64,000 nucleotides of DNA, from positions 1,674,001 through 1,738,000 of the forward strand of contig NZ_JAUSWW010000001.1 of NCBI RefSeq assembly GCF_030815415.1, in the 5' to 3' direction. How positions within the stretch are numbered: the first letter of the stretch is position 1; each line of letters starts with the position of its first letter. This document shows positions 1 through 8,545 of this stretch, in pieces. The translations under genes and the position numbers were made by a program. The stretch is from Streptomyces canus (GTDB lineage Bacteria; Actinomycetota; Actinomycetes; Streptomycetales; Streptomycetaceae). The notes under the pieces are model-generated. The model was not told the DNA's origin and did not search any database. It saw only the letters and a list, made by a program, of their open reading frames with translations.

Positions 1-144
1 AAGAACAACTTCCCGGGCGACCGCGTCTACGGCTCCAAGGGCACACCGGAATTGCGCGTCATCACCTGCGGCGGAGGTTTCTCCAAGCAGAACGGTTACG
101 CGGGGAATGTCGTCACCTTCGCCCGCCTGGTCGAGGTCCGCTGA
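1..144 (+). CDS. Class F sortase, C-terminal fragment
   Basis: Only the last 47 codons are inside the window; the gene starts upstream. The fragment contains the motif ITCGGGF near residue 21, which fits the catalytic Cys segment (TC-G) of class F sortases, followed by a beta-strand stretch (NVVTFARL) and a stop at 142-144. Class F sortases are actinobacterial cysteine transpeptidases of the outer membrane face, and their substrates are mostly unknown. The neighbouring polysaccharide deacetylase is convergent, 30 bp away, so no operon link is implied. The assignment rests on the Cys motif and C-terminal pattern only. Confidence 0.7.
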   Translation, partial: KNNFPGDRVYGSKGTPELRVITCGGGFSKQNGYAGNVVTFARLVEVR

Positions 145-174
145 GCGTCCCCGACCGGGCGGGCCCGTCCGGCG

Positions 175-1023
175 TTATGCGTAATGCCGTCTCGGGACGG
201 TGATGTGATAGCCGGAGTCCAGGAGTTGCGGCAGATAGTCGCGCAGCGCCCGGACGCTCTGGGAGCGGTCGCCCCCGGCGTCGTGCGAGAGCACCACGAC
301 GCCGGGGGCGGCGCCGTTCTCGACCCGGCCGACGATGGTGCGGGCCGCGGGGGCGGTCCAGTCGAGGGTGTCCACGGTCCAGGCGAGGGGTTCCATGCCG
401 AGTTCCGCGCCGAGCTGGAAGGCGGCCCGGTTCCAGGCGCCGTAGGGCGCGCGGAACCACTGGGGGCGTTCGCCGTACGCCTCCTCGATGACGTCGCAGG
501 TGCGTTCCATCTCGGAGCGGATGCGACCCCGGCTCAGCCGGGTGAGCAGGGGGTGGGACCAGGTGTGGTTCCCGACGGTGTGCCCCTCGTCGGACATGCG
601 GGTCAGCAAATCCTTGTTGCCGACCGCCATCTCGCCGCACACGAAGAACATCGCGCGGACGTCGTACTCCGCCAGGGTGTCCAGGATGTCGGGGGTGTAG
701 CGGGGGTCGGGCCCGTCGTCGAACGTCAGCACCATGGTGCGGCCGCGCCCGGACACCTTCAGCAGCGGCTCGTGGCGCACCAGGGTGCGGCGGGGGGCGG
801 CGCGCGGTGGGCCGTAGCCGGTCAGGGGCTGGAGGCGGTAGGCGGACGGCTTGAGCGGGCGGCGCGCCGGGGGGGCCGCGGCGGGGAGGACGGGCCGCTT
901 CGGGGTGTCGCCGGTGCCGGCCGCGAACAGTCCGGCCGTGCCCGCCGCGCCGACGGCGGCGGCGCCGGCAAGCAGGGCCCGGCGTCGCGAGAGCAGCCGT
1001 GTGAGGAACTGATCCTTCGTCAT
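175..1023 (-). CDS. Polysaccharide deacetylase family protein (NodB domain), exported
   Basis: A 282-aa protein with a twin-arginine-like N-terminus (LSRRRALLAGAAAVG) followed by a hydrophobic stretch, so it is probably exported. The NodB/CE4 domain spans about residues 95-270. It shows the metal and base motif TFDDGPD (near residue 100), the second metal motif NHTWSHP (near 152) and RAPYG (near 193). CE4 enzymes remove N- or O-acetyl groups from peptidoglycan, chitin or other polymers using a divalent metal. The length is normal for the family. The substrate cannot be read from the sequence; a cell-wall role is the default inference. Confidence 0.88.
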   Translation of the reverse strand: MTKDQFLTRLLSRRRALLAGAAAVGAAGTAGLFAAGTGDTPKRPVLPAAAPPARRPLKPSAYRLQPLTGYGPPRAAPRRTLVRHEPLLKVSGRGRTMVLTFDDGPDPRYTPDILDTLAEYDVRAMFFVCGEMAVGNKDLLTRMSDEGHTVGNHTWSHPLLTRLSRGRIRSEMERTCDVIEEAYGERPQWFRAPYGAWNRAAFQLGAELGMEPLAWTVDTLDWTAPAARTIVGRVENGAAPGVVVLSHDAGGDRSQSVRALRDYLPQLLDSGYHITVPRRHYA

Positions 1024-1098
1024 GACTCATCAGTCGCCCCAACCATGGCCGACGCACCAGGACTACACCGGTGCGGCGGCGGGAAAGCACCCGCCCGG

Positions 1099-1119
1099 CC
1101 TAGGCCGACAGGGCCTAGG
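1099..1119 (-). terminator. Perfect hairpin after lysX
   Basis: An 8-bp perfect inverted repeat (CCTAGGCC, 5-nt loop, GGCCTAGG) lies 9 bp beyond the lysX stop codon in the lysX direction. There is no U-tract, which is common for Streptomyces terminators. It also precedes the start of the deacetylase gene. Confidence 0.5.
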
Positions 1120-1128
1120 ACGGCTCCG

Positions 1129-4100
1129 TCAGCGGCGGCGCACCAGCGGGAACGGCAGCGTCTCCCGGATCGTCAGACCGGTGAGGAACATGACGAGCCG
1201 GTCGACGCCGATGCCGAGGCCCCCGGTGGGCGGCATCGCGTACTCGAGGGCGTCGAGGAAGTCCTCGTCGAGCTCCATCGCCTCGGGGTCTCCCCCGGCG
1301 GCGAGCAGGGACTGTGCGGTGAGGCGGCGGCGCTGTTCGACGGGGTCGGTGAGCTCGGAGTAGGCGGTGCCGAGTTCGGTGCCGAAGGCGACCAGGTCCC
1401 AGCGCTCGGCGAGCCTCGGGTCCCCCCGGTGCTGGCGGGTGAGCGGGGAGACGTCGGTCGGGAAGTCCTTGTAGAAGGTGGGCAGCTGGGTCTTCTCCTC
1501 GACGAGCCGTTCGTACATCTCCAGGACGACGTCGCCGCGGCCGTCGTCGCCGGTGTACGGCACGCCCGCGCGGTCGCAGTGCCGGTGCAGCCGCAGCAGA
1601 TCCGTGTCGGCGTCGATCTCCTCCCCGAGCGCCTCGGAGATGGCGCCGTGGACGGTCTTGACCGGCCAGTCACCGGAGATGTCGTACTCGGTGCCGTCCT
1701 TGCGGGCGATCGGCGAGCCGAAGGCAGCGGTGGCGGCGCCCTGGATGAGTTCGCGGGTGAGGTCGAGCATGACGTCGTAGTCGGCGAAGGCCTGGTAGGC
1801 CTCCAGCATCGTGAACTCGGGGTTGTGCTTGTAGGAGACACCTTCGTTGCGGAAGGTGCGGCCCATCTCGAAGACCTTCTCCAGGCCGCCGACGCACAGC
1901 CGTTTCAGGTACAGCTCAGGGGCGATGCGCAGATACAGGTCGAGGTCGTAGGCGTTGATGTGGGTGGTGAAGGGGCGGGCGTTGGCGCCGCCGTGGATCT
2001 GCTGGAGCATCGGGGTCTCGACCTCGAGGTAGCCGCGGCTCAGCAGGCCCTGGCGCAGGGCCTGTACGGCGGTGGAGCGGGCGCGGACGACGTCGCGGGC
2101 GGCCGGGCTGGAGACGAGGTCGAGATAGCGCATGCGGACCTTGGCCTCGGGGTCGGTCAGGCCGCGGCGTTTGTCGGGGAGCGGGCGCAGGCACTTGCCG
2201 GTGAGCTGCCAGGAGGTGACGAAGACGGTGGGTTCGCCCTTGTCGCTGGCGCCGGCCGTGCCCGTCGCGGTGATGTGGTCGCCGATGTCGATGTCGGTGC
2301 GGAAGCCGTCGAGGCCGCCGCGGTCGCGGGTCAGGGCGAGTTGGTGGTCGCCGGACCAGTCCCGCAGGGTGACGAAGACGATGCCACCGAGATCCCGCAC
2401 CCGCATGACCCGGCCCGCGACGGTGACGTGTTCGCCCTCGCGGACCTCGGCGAGGGTGTGGGTGCGCTGCGGGATGCCGACGGGGTAGGGGTCGATGCCC
2501 TGGGCGCGCAGCCGGTCCAGCTTCTGGTGCCGGATGCGGGCCTGTTCGGGCAGGCCCGCATCCGGGCCGGCTGTCCCGGTCTCGTCCCCTCCGTCGAGGC
2601 CGAGCGCCGACAGCGGCGGCAGGCCCTCGGTGGTGGCCGGCCGCGGCTGGGTCTTCGGGTGCCCTTTTCCCCAGAGTTTGCGCAGTGAGGGTACGGAGAC
2701 GAAGCCCTCGGCGATCCCGGAGGCGAGGCCGATGCGGGCGAGGGCGCCGGTCTCGCCGTAGCAGATGAAGCGCGGGTACCACTCGGGGTGGTACTTGGCG
2801 TTGGAGCGGTAGAGGGCTTCCAGCTGCCACCACTTGGAGAAGAACAGCAGCAGTCGGCGCCAGAGGCGGAGCACGGGTCCGGCGCCGATGCGGGCGCCCT
2901 CCTCGAAGACCGAGCGGAAGACGGCGAAGTTCAGGGAGATCCGGCGGACGCCCGACTTGGGTGCCACGGCGCACAGCTCGGCGACCATGAACTCCATGAC
3001 GCCGTTGGGTGCGCTGCGGTCACGGCGCATCAGGTCCAGCGAGACGCCGTCGGTGCCCCAGGGCACGAGGGACAGCAGGGCGAGCAGCTCGCCGTCCTCG
3101 CCGAGGGCCTCCACGAGGAGACAGTCGCCGTCGGCGGGGTCGCCGAGGCGGTCCAGGGCCATGGAGAAGCCGCGTTCGGTCTCGGTGTCGCGCCAGGCGT
3201 CGGCCTTGTCGACGATCTCCTCCATCTCGGTGTCGGTGAGGGCGGCGTGGCGGCGGATGCGGCAGTGGGCGCCGGTGCGGCGGACCCGGTTCACGGCCTG
3301 CCGGGTGACCCGCATGTCGCGGCCGCCCAGGTCGAAGTCGGCCACGTTCAGGATCGCCTCGTCGCCGAGTTGGAGTGCGCCGAGTCCGGCGCGGGCGTAG
3401 GCCTTGGCGCCGTCCTCGGAGGCACCCATCGCGGCGGGCGCCCAGGCGTGCCGGCGGGCCGCGTCGAGCCAGGCGGCGATGGCGTGCGGCCAGGCCTCGC
3501 GGTCGCCCACGGGGTCGCCGCTGGCGAGACAGACGCCGGCCTCGACGCGGTAGGTGACGGCGGCCTTGCCGCTGGGCGAGAAGACGACGGCCTTGTCGCG
3601 CCGGGTGGCGAAGTAGCCGAGCGAGTCCTTCTCGCCGTAGGCCTTCAGCAGCGCCCTGATCCGGGCCTCCTCGTCGCCGTGGAGGGACGCCTCCATGCGC
3701 TGGGAGCGGAAGAGGGTGGTGGCGGCGTTGAGGAGGGCGAGGGCGCCGAACAGGCCGAGGAGGAAGAACAGGGCGCGGGGCGGTGCGCCGTCGAAGGAGC
3801 GGCCGGAGACCAGGCCGCCGCAGACCCGGTTGGCGGCCCACAGCAGGCGCTGACCGCGCGGCAGCGTGCCGGGGAAGAGCTCGACCAGGCCCCAGCCGGC
3901 CAGGATGCCCAGGACCAGGCCGGCCAGCAGGACGAGGACCGCCCGTCGGACGGCGGCGCGGCGGGAGGCGCCGTAGAACTCCTTGCGGGCGACGACGAGC
4001 AGGGCCAGCGCGAGTCCGCACACGACGAGGGACGGGACGGAGTCGGCGTACAGGCCGACGGCCACGCCCAGGGCGTCGACGAGGACGAGCAGGCCCAGGT

Positions 4101-4401
4101 AGACGACGACCAGCCACCAGGCGACCTTCTTGCGGGCGGCGGTGGCGCCGGCGAGCAGGAAGAGGAAGACGGCGTAGGCGAGGTTGGCGCTGACCGGGAC
4201 GATCAGCAGGTCGAGGAGGCGGACGACGGGGCGCAGGAGTCGGCGCAGCGGCGGGATGAAGGCGAGCAGCAGGCACAGCAGTCCGAGGGCGCCGAAGAAG
4301 GCCGCGAAGGCTTCCGGCACCCTGCTCAGGAGGCCGCTGCCGGGCCGTCGTGTCGGGCCCGCGGTGTCCTTCGCCGGTACGGCCTCGACGGTGGCACTCA
4401 T
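1129..4401 (-). CDS. lysX: Bifunctional lysylphosphatidylglycerol synthetase / lysyl-tRNA synthetase LysX
   Basis: A 1090-aa two-headed membrane protein. Residues about 15-290 form several hydrophobic segments. About 300-590 is the DUF2156-type lysyltransferase that moves lysine from Lys-tRNA to phosphatidylglycerol. About 610-1090 is a class II lysyl-tRNA synthetase: an OB-fold ([15 protein letters not shown]), motif 2 ([18 protein letters not shown]) and motif 3 ([12 protein letters not shown]). The known role of LysX in actinobacteria is to make the membrane less anionic and so resist cationic peptides. I chose the ATG at 4401 (MSATVEAV). The open frame runs further upstream but would cover the divergent UspA gene and encode unconvincing sequence. 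Family length is about 1100-1170 aa. Confidence 0.93.
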   Translation of the reverse strand: MSATVEAVPAKDTAGPTRRPGSGLLSRVPEAFAAFFGALGLLCLLLAFIPPLRRLLRPVVRLLDLLIVPVSANLAYAVFLFLLAGATAARKKVAWWLVVVYLGLLVLVDALGVAVGLYADSVPSLVVCGLALALLVVARKEFYGASRRAAVRRAVLVLLAGLVLGILAGWGLVELFPGTLPRGQRLLWAANRVCGGLVSGRSFDGAPPRALFFLLGLFGALALLNAATTLFRSQRMEASLHGDEEARIRALLKAYGEKDSLGYFATRRDKAVVFSPSGKAAVTYRVEAGVCLASGDPVGDREAWPHAIAAWLDAARRHAWAPAAMGASEDGAKAYARAGLGALQLGDEAILNVADFDLGGRDMRVTRQAVNRVRRTGAHCRIRRHAALTDTEMEEIVDKADAWRDTETERGFSMALDRLGDPADGDCLLVEALGEDGELLALLSLVPWGTDGVSLDLMRRDRSAPNGVMEFMVAELCAVAPKSGVRRISLNFAVFRSVFEEGARIGAGPVLRLWRRLLLFFSKWWQLEALYRSNAKYHPEWYPRFICYGETGALARIGLASGIAEGFVSVPSLRKLWGKGHPKTQPRPATTEGLPPLSALGLDGGDETGTAGPDAGLPEQARIRHQKLDRLRAQGIDPYPVGIPQRTHTLAEVREGEHVTVAGRVMRVRDLGGIVFVTLRDWSGDHQLALTRDRGGLDGFRTDIDIGDHITATGTAGASDKGEPTVFVTSWQLTGKCLRPLPDKRRGLTDPEAKVRMRYLDLVSSPAARDVVRARSTAVQALRQGLLSRGYLEVETPMLQQIHGGANARPFTTHINAYDLDLYLRIAPELYLKRLCVGGLEKVFEMGRTFRNEGVSYKHNPEFTMLEAYQAFADYDVMLDLTRELIQGAATAAFGSPIARKDGTEYDISGDWPVKTVHGAISEALGEEIDADTDLLRLHRHCDRAGVPYTGDDGRGDVVLEMYERLVEEKTQLPTFYKDFPTDVSPLTRQHRGDPRLAERWDLVAFGTELGTAYSELTDPVEQRRRLTAQSLLAAGGDPEAMELDEDFLDALEYAMPPTGGLGIGVDRLVMFLTGLTIRETLPFPLVRRR

Positions 4402-4489
4402 GTTCCGACTGTAGGAAGAGCCGGGCGGTATCGCCCGTCGGGAGGCCCCGCCCGGCGGCGGGAGCCGGTGATTCCGATAGCCTCCAGCC

Positions 4490-4951
4490 GTGACGGAACA
4501 GCACTCGCACCAGTTCGAGCGGGGCACGGACGGGCCGAAGGTCATCGTGGTCGGAGTGGACGGCTCCGACTCCTCCTTCCGGGCGGCGGCGTACGCGGGC
4601 GGCCTGGCCCGCCGCCAGCACGCTCTCCTGGCGGTCGTGTACGTGCAGCCGGTGATGACGGCGGGCGCGGCGCTCGGGGCACCGGTCGCGGAGACGACCG
4701 ACGAGATCGCCGAGGATCTGGTCGCCCAGATCCGGGAGGCGACCGAGCGCACCAAGGGGATATTCGATGTGCGGTGGGAGTTCCACACGTTCCGCGGGGA
4801 CCCCTACAGCGGCCTGGTGAGGGCCGCGGACGAACTCAAGGCGGACGCCGTGGTGGTGGGCGCCTCCGAACAGGCCGGTCACCGGATCGTCGGCTCGGTC
4901 GCGGTGCGACTGGTGAAGGCCGGACGGTGGCCGGTGACCGTGGTCCCGTAG
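4490..4951 (+). CDS. Universal stress protein (UspA family)
   Basis: A 153-aa single-domain Usp protein. The N-terminal strand [12 protein letters not shown] holds the Asp that contacts adenine in ATP-binding members. The C-terminal [17 protein letters not shown] matches the G-2x-G-9x-G(S/T) phosphate loop, though the spacing is degenerate. ATP-binding Usp proteins act in dormancy and stress signalling; the client here is unknown. It is divergent from lysX with 88 bp between the start codons, and convergent with the hydrolase 6 bp downstream. Confidence 0.88.
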   Translation: MTEQHSHQFERGTDGPKVIVVGVDGSDSSFRAAAYAGGLARRQHALLAVVYVQPVMTAGAALGAPVAETTDEIAEDLVAQIREATERTKGIFDVRWEFHTFRGDPYSGLVRAADELKADAVVVGASEQAGHRIVGSVAVRLVKAGRWPVTVVP

Positions 4952-4957
4952 GTCCGT

Positions 4958-5776
4958 TCAGAGGGTGCGGAGGAAGTCGAGCAGGATCTCGTTGAACTGC
5001 TCGGGCTTCTCCATGTGCGGGTAGTGGCCGACGTCCTCGATGGTGACCGAGCGGCCGTCGGGCACGGTGTGCGCCAGCCGGTCCGCCATGGCTATGGCGT
5101 CGGAGGCGTCGAGGGCTCCGTGCACGGCGAGGACCGGTACCGCGATCTCCGGGACCCGCGACCAGGGGTCGGCCAGGGGCGTGAGCCAGTCCTTCTCGCC
5201 TGCCGTGTGCTTGGAGAGGGTGTGCGCGGCCATCTCCCGCAGCCGTCGTACGACGTCCGGGGCGACGTCGTCGACCGTGCGGTGCGGTCCGGCCGCGTTC
5301 CGGCCGAAGGCCTCGACCCAGCCGTCGAGGTCCCCTGCGGCCAGCATGCGGGCCGACTCGCCCGCGCGCTCCAGCGTCCACGGATCGGCGTATTCGAAGG
5401 CGCTGGTCCCGGCGCCGCAGACGGCCACGGCACGGACCAGCTCGGGGTACTCCAGCACGGTGTCGGTCACCACCGCCGAGCCCATGCACAGACCGACGAG
5501 GACCGCGGGCCCGGCGTCGAGCCTGCGCAGCAGGCCGCCGAGGTCGTCCGCCCAGCGGAACGGCTTGCTCGCGTTGGCGGAGAACCCGTGACCGCGCACG
5601 TCGGGTGCGACGACCCGGTAGCCCGCGGAGACCAGCGCCGGTATCTGCTCGTCGAAGACGCGGTGGTCGGCGAATCCGGAGTGCACCAGCACCACGAGGT
5701 CTCCGGTGCCCAGGTCCCGGTAGGCGAGGTCTCCGTCGGTGGACGGGTGGTAGCTCAGTTCCGAAGCGACTGTCAT
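4958..5776 (-). CDS. Alpha/beta hydrolase with a cysteine in the nucleophile elbow
   Basis: A 272-aa alpha/beta-hydrolase fold protein. The oxyanion region is LVHSGFADH (near residue 30), the nucleophile elbow is VGLCMGSA (near 90), the acid is probably Asp in HGALDASD (near 210), and the catalytic His is in VGHYPHMEKPEQF (near 245). The usual G-x-S-x-G Ser is Cys, and the codon is an unambiguous TGC. Cys nucleophiles are known in dienelactone hydrolases, but this sequence otherwise looks like the ester/peroxidase-like branch. The start is the ATG at 5776; the longer frame would cover the divergent marR gene. The start codon overlaps the first of two MarR-type operators, so the gene is probably repressed by its neighbour. 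Confidence 0.85.
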   Translation of the reverse strand: MTVASELSYHPSTDGDLAYRDLGTGDLVVLVHSGFADHRVFDEQIPALVSAGYRVVAPDVRGHGFSANASKPFRWADDLGGLLRRLDAGPAVLVGLCMGSAVVTDTVLEYPELVRAVAVCGAGTSAFEYADPWTLERAGESARMLAAGDLDGWVEAFGRNAAGPHRTVDDVAPDVVRRLREMAAHTLSKHTAGEKDWLTPLADPWSRVPEIAVPVLAVHGALDASDAIAMADRLAHTVPDGRSVTIEDVGHYPHMEKPEQFNEILLDFLRTL

Positions 5777-5823
5777 GACAACCAAGGTGTCATCTTCTCG
5801 CGAGATTGACAACCCAGGTGTCA
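5776..5823. promoter_or_regulatory. Two tandem palindromic operators between hydrolase and marR
   Basis: Two 17-bp sites differ at one base: TGACAACCAAGGTGTCA at 5776-5792 and TGACAACCCAGGTGTCA at 5807-5823. Each has perfect TGACA...TGTCA ends. They repeat with a 31-bp period (three helical turns), so two dimers would bind the same DNA face. The first touches the hydrolase start codon and the second ends 10 bp before the marR start. The layout fits an autoregulatory MarR repressor acting on both genes. Confidence 0.82.
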
Positions 5824-5833
5824 CAATGGCGGT

Positions 5834-6307
5834 GTGAACGACATCGACGAACCACTGCCGCCCGATGAACTCGGCCACCGCGTCAGCGAGGTGTTCGACC
5901 TGGTCGGCGCGCTCTACCGGCGCGGCCTGCGCAAGCTGGAGCAGAGCGAGGCGGTCGAGGGGGTCTCCGTCGGGGTGCGTTCCGTGCTCGTCCTGCTGCA
6001 CCGGTACGGGCCCATGACGGTCCCTCAGATGAGCCGGCTCATGACGCTGACCCGGCAGTTCGTGCAGCGGATGACCAACGAGGCGATGGAGCGCGGCTGG
6101 GCGGAGGCCACGGCCAACCCCGCGCACCAGCGGTCCTCGCTCATCCGCAGCACGGAGGACGGCGAGGCCGTCATCACCGCGATCCTCGCGCGCGAGCACG
6201 CCCTGAACCGGCAGGTCGGCGGCGATCTGACCGAGGCCGAGCTCACGGCGTGCGCGCGCGTACTGAAGGAGATGCTGCGGACGTTCGACCACGTGGACGT
6301 GGACTGA
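5834..6307 (+). CDS. MarR family transcriptional regulator
   Basis: A 157-aa protein with the MarR winged helix at about residues 45-125. It has an amphipathic dimerisation N-terminus, recognition helix TVPQMSRLMTLTRQFVQRMTN, and wing around GWAEATANPAHQRSSLIRST. The start is GTG at 5834, 10 bp after the second operator. It is divergently paired with the alpha/beta hydrolase, the usual MarR arrangement in which ligand or oxidant binding relieves repression of the neighbouring detoxification gene. No redox Cys is conspicuous. The inducer is unknown. Confidence 0.9.
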   Translation: MNDIDEPLPPDELGHRVSEVFDLVGALYRRGLRKLEQSEAVEGVSVGVRSVLVLLHRYGPMTVPQMSRLMTLTRQFVQRMTNEAMERGWAEATANPAHQRSSLIRSTEDGEAVITAILAREHALNRQVGGDLTEAELTACARVLKEMLRTFDHVDVD

Positions 6308-6328
6308 CCTCCGGCGTCCCCTCCTTCC

Positions 6329-7486
6329 CTACTGCCCCATCGTCAGCCCGTCCTTCGCCGCGCCCCGGCTCAGCACCACCTCCCGGATGCGGTCGCGCAC
6401 GCCGGTCAGCTCGGCGCCCGCCGCGATCACCTCGTTGAGGTTCAGCACCCGGCCGGCGTCGACGTCGAACAGCTGCGGGATGAACTCGGCCTTCTTCACC
6501 TCCCAGCGGCCACCCGGCTTCACCGGCGCGACGAAGGTGAAGCGGCCGAGGGTGGACTGGTTGCCGCGCGGATCCTGCGCGCCCTCGTGGTTGAACATCT
6601 CGCCGGCGACCTGGTCACCCATGCCGTAGACCACCCAGGTGCCGTTCACCTTCTCGTACGCCTGCGGGACATGGGCATGGGTGCCGAGGATCAGGTCGAT
6701 GTCGGGGCGGCCGCCGGTACGGGCCGCGGTGAGGGAGCGCGCCAGTGCGAGCTGCCGGTCGTCGGGGGCGTCCTGCCATTCGGTGCCCCAGTGCACGGAC
6801 ACGACGACCACGTCGGCACCGGCCTGCCGGGCGGCGCGGGCGTCGGCGAGGATCTTGCCCTCGTCGATGAGGTTGACGGCCCAGGGCTGCCCCGGCGGCA
6901 GGGGGTAGCCGTTGGTGTCGTAGGTGTACGCGAGGTGGGCGACCTTCGCGGCGCCCGCGCGCAGCACCGTGACGGTCCGCGCCTCGGCCTCGGTGCGTGC
7001 GCTGCCGGCGTGCCGTACGCCCTGACGGTCAAGGGCGTCGAGGGTGCGGCCGATGCCCTGGGCGCCGTCGTCGAGGCTGTGGTTGGAGGCGGTGGAACAG
7101 CCGTCGTAGCCGGTGGCGGCGAGGCCCGCGGCGACTTCGGGCGGGGCCTTGAAGGCGGGGTATCCGGTGTAGTCGCCGTCGGCGCCGTAGACGGTCTCCA
7201 TGTGACACAGCGCCAGATCGGCGCGGGAGACCACCGGTTCGACACCGGACAGCATCGGGCGGAAGTCGTAGCCGGTACCGCCCGCGTCGAAGCGGGCGCG
7301 GTCGATGATGGAGCTGTGCGGGAGGACGTCGCCGGAGGCGACGAGCGTGAAGCCGCGGGACCCGTCGGCGGACGGGGCCGGACGGCCGGGGCGTTCGGGA
7401 GGTTCGTGGTCCTGGGCCTGGCAGGCGGCGCCCGCGGCCAGGAGGGCCGTGAGGGCCAGGGCCACCTGTCGTCTGCGTGCAATCAT
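6329..7486 (-). CDS. CapA-family (PgsA-like) metallophosphatase-fold lipoprotein
   Basis: A 385-aa protein with a signal peptide ending in the lipobox LAAGAAC (Cys near residue 22), so it is probably lipid-anchored outside the cell. The PGA_cap domain runs from about residue 47 to 330. It has the first metal motif VASGDVLPH, CHMETVY, ASNHSLDDG, VSVHWGTEW and LGTHAHVPQAYE, the calcineurin-like ligand set. Named relatives are capsule poly-gamma-glutamate proteins, but Streptomyces copies lie outside pgs operons and their role is unclear. It stands alone, divergent from the sigma-factor region. Confidence 0.85.
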   Translation of the reverse strand: MIARRRQVALALTALLAAGAACQAQDHEPPERPGRPAPSADGSRGFTLVASGDVLPHSSIIDRARFDAGGTGYDFRPMLSGVEPVVSRADLALCHMETVYGADGDYTGYPAFKAPPEVAAGLAATGYDGCSTASNHSLDDGAQGIGRTLDALDRQGVRHAGSARTEAEARTVTVLRAGAAKVAHLAYTYDTNGYPLPPGQPWAVNLIDEGKILADARAARQAGADVVVVSVHWGTEWQDAPDDRQLALARSLTAARTGGRPDIDLILGTHAHVPQAYEKVNGTWVVYGMGDQVAGEMFNHEGAQDPRGNQSTLGRFTFVAPVKPGGRWEVKKAEFIPQLFDVDAGRVLNLNEVIAAGAELTGVRDRIREVVLSRGAAKDGLTMGQ

Positions 7487-7588
7487 CAGCTCACCCCACT
7501 GTGATCATATTTACGCACAAATAGGTACGAAGATGAGCACAGCCGCAAACTGCCCGGGCCGTTCATTCGCCCTATGGGCGATGTGGAG

Positions 7589-7613
7589 GGAACCGTTCGC
7601 CGTACCGTTCGTC
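7589..7613 (+). promoter_or_regulatory. ECF-type promoter upstream of the ECF sigma gene
   Basis: GGAAC at 7589-7593 is followed by exactly 16 bp and CGTC at 7610-7613, the GGAAC-N16-CGTC layout used by group IV sigma factors in Streptomyces. It lies 76 bp before the ATG at 7689. This suggests autoregulation and argues for that start over in-frame starts further upstream. A short palindrome (TCGCCC-TAT-GGGCGA, 7567-7581) lies just upstream. Confidence 0.6.
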
Positions 7614-7688
7614 GACGCGATCGACCGTCCAGCGCAGATCCGGGTACGTGGCCTGTCCCTCGCCCGCACGCTGCGATGCCATACGGCC

Positions 7689-8234
7689 ATGACGGCCGGA
7701 ACCACACTCACGAACGGGACGACCGCCGAGCACGAGCTCGCCGCACTGCAGCGGGAGCACGGCCGGCCTCTCTTCGCGCTGCTGCTCCGGCTGTGCGACG
7801 GAGACCGGCAGCGCGCCGAGGACCTCGTCCAGGAGACCCTCGTACGGGCCTGGCAGCATCCCGAGGCGCTGCGCGCCGACGACTTCGATTCCGTACGGCC
7901 CTGGCTGCTGACCGTGGGACGGCGGCTGGCGATCGACGCGCGGCGGGCCCGGCAGGCGCGTCCGCCGGAGGTCGGGGACGCGATCCTGGAGAACGCGCGG
8001 GTCTGCGCCGATCACGCCGAGCGGGCGGCGGCGACCCTCGATGTGCGCGAGGCTGTGAAGACACTCACTCCGGAGCACCGTGAAGTCCTGGTGCTGGTGT
8101 ATTTCCAGGGGGCGAGTGTGGCGGAGGCCGCGGCAACGCTCGGGATTCCGCCCGGTACCGTGAAGTCCCGCGCGTACTACGCGCTGCGTGCCCTGCGCCG
8201 GGTCCTGCCCGGATATGCGGCCGACCTGCGCTGA
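7689..8234 (+). CDS. ECF (group IV) RNA polymerase sigma factor
   Basis: A 181-aa protein with only the two ECF domains. Region 2 is at about residues 20-90 (LFALLLRLCDGDRQRAEDLVQETLVRAW, then VRPWLLTVGRRLAIDARR). Region 4 is at about 125-178 (LTPEHREVLVLVYFQGASVAEAAATLGIPPGTVKSR). It directs RNA polymerase to GGAAC/CGTC-type promoters, probably including its own. An in-frame ATG at 7533 exists, but the predicted promoter lies inside that extension, so I prefer 7689. The likely partner is the zinc-finger anti-sigma encoded 1 kb downstream, separated by a palindromic element and a hypothetical gene. Confidence 0.88.
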   Translation: MTAGTTLTNGTTAEHELAALQREHGRPLFALLLRLCDGDRQRAEDLVQETLVRAWQHPEALRADDFDSVRPWLLTVGRRLAIDARRARQARPPEVGDAILENARVCADHAERAAATLDVREAVKTLTPEHREVLVLVYFQGASVAEAAATLGIPPGTVKSRAYYALRALRRVLPGYAADLR

Positions 8235-8303
8235 AACCCATGTTGCGGCAAAGCCTTCGCAAAGCGCCTTGCTGAGGACCATGGTTGAGTAATCGGCTGT
8301 CTT

Positions 8304-8320
8304 CATCCGTGTTTCGGATG
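8304..8320 (+). terminator. Short hairpin after the sigma-factor gene
   Basis: CATCCG, a TGTTT loop and CGGATG form a perfect 6-bp stem 70 bp after the sigma-factor stop. It directly abuts the long palindromic element, so it could also be that element's edge. Confidence 0.4.
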
Positions 8321-8497
8321 GGGTCCTGGCGCTGGATTTCCGCCGTCCGCCCGTAGGGCGGGCCCCGCGGCGTCTGGTGCGTGCGATCGCAAGGCGCCGG
8401 AGCGTCCACGTGGCGGAGCCACGTGGACGGTTCGGCAACGCGGCGAGCGTGCGTGCCAGACGCCGCGGGGCAGGCGGAAATCCAGCGCCAGGGCCCC
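8320..8497. repeat. 178-bp nested palindromic element (MITE-like or structured RNA)
   Basis: Outer arms 8320-8344 and 8473-8497 are 25-bp inverted repeats with one mismatch (core CTGGCGCTGGATTTCCGCC). Inner arms 8363-8377 and 8456-8470 (CCCCGCGGCGTCTGG) also pair. At the centre is an 11-bp perfect hairpin, CGTCCACGTGG at 8403-8413 with CCACGTGGACG at 8419-8429. The left side carries an extra 17 nt (8345-8361) relative to the right. The 311-nt gap between the sigma gene and the next gene is mostly this element. It has no credible coding potential. Similar long palindromes recur in Streptomyces intergenic DNA, but I cannot confirm copy number. Confidence 0.75.
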
Positions 8498-8545
8498 AGG
8501 CCCGGCAACGGGCGACGCGCACGCACCGGAGGAAGGCAGGAAGGG

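Noticed and set aside
184..2688. Long open frame opposite the deacetylase and lysX
   Set aside because: A GC-rich antisense shadow with no recognisable domain; the opposite strand carries convincing catalytic motifs.
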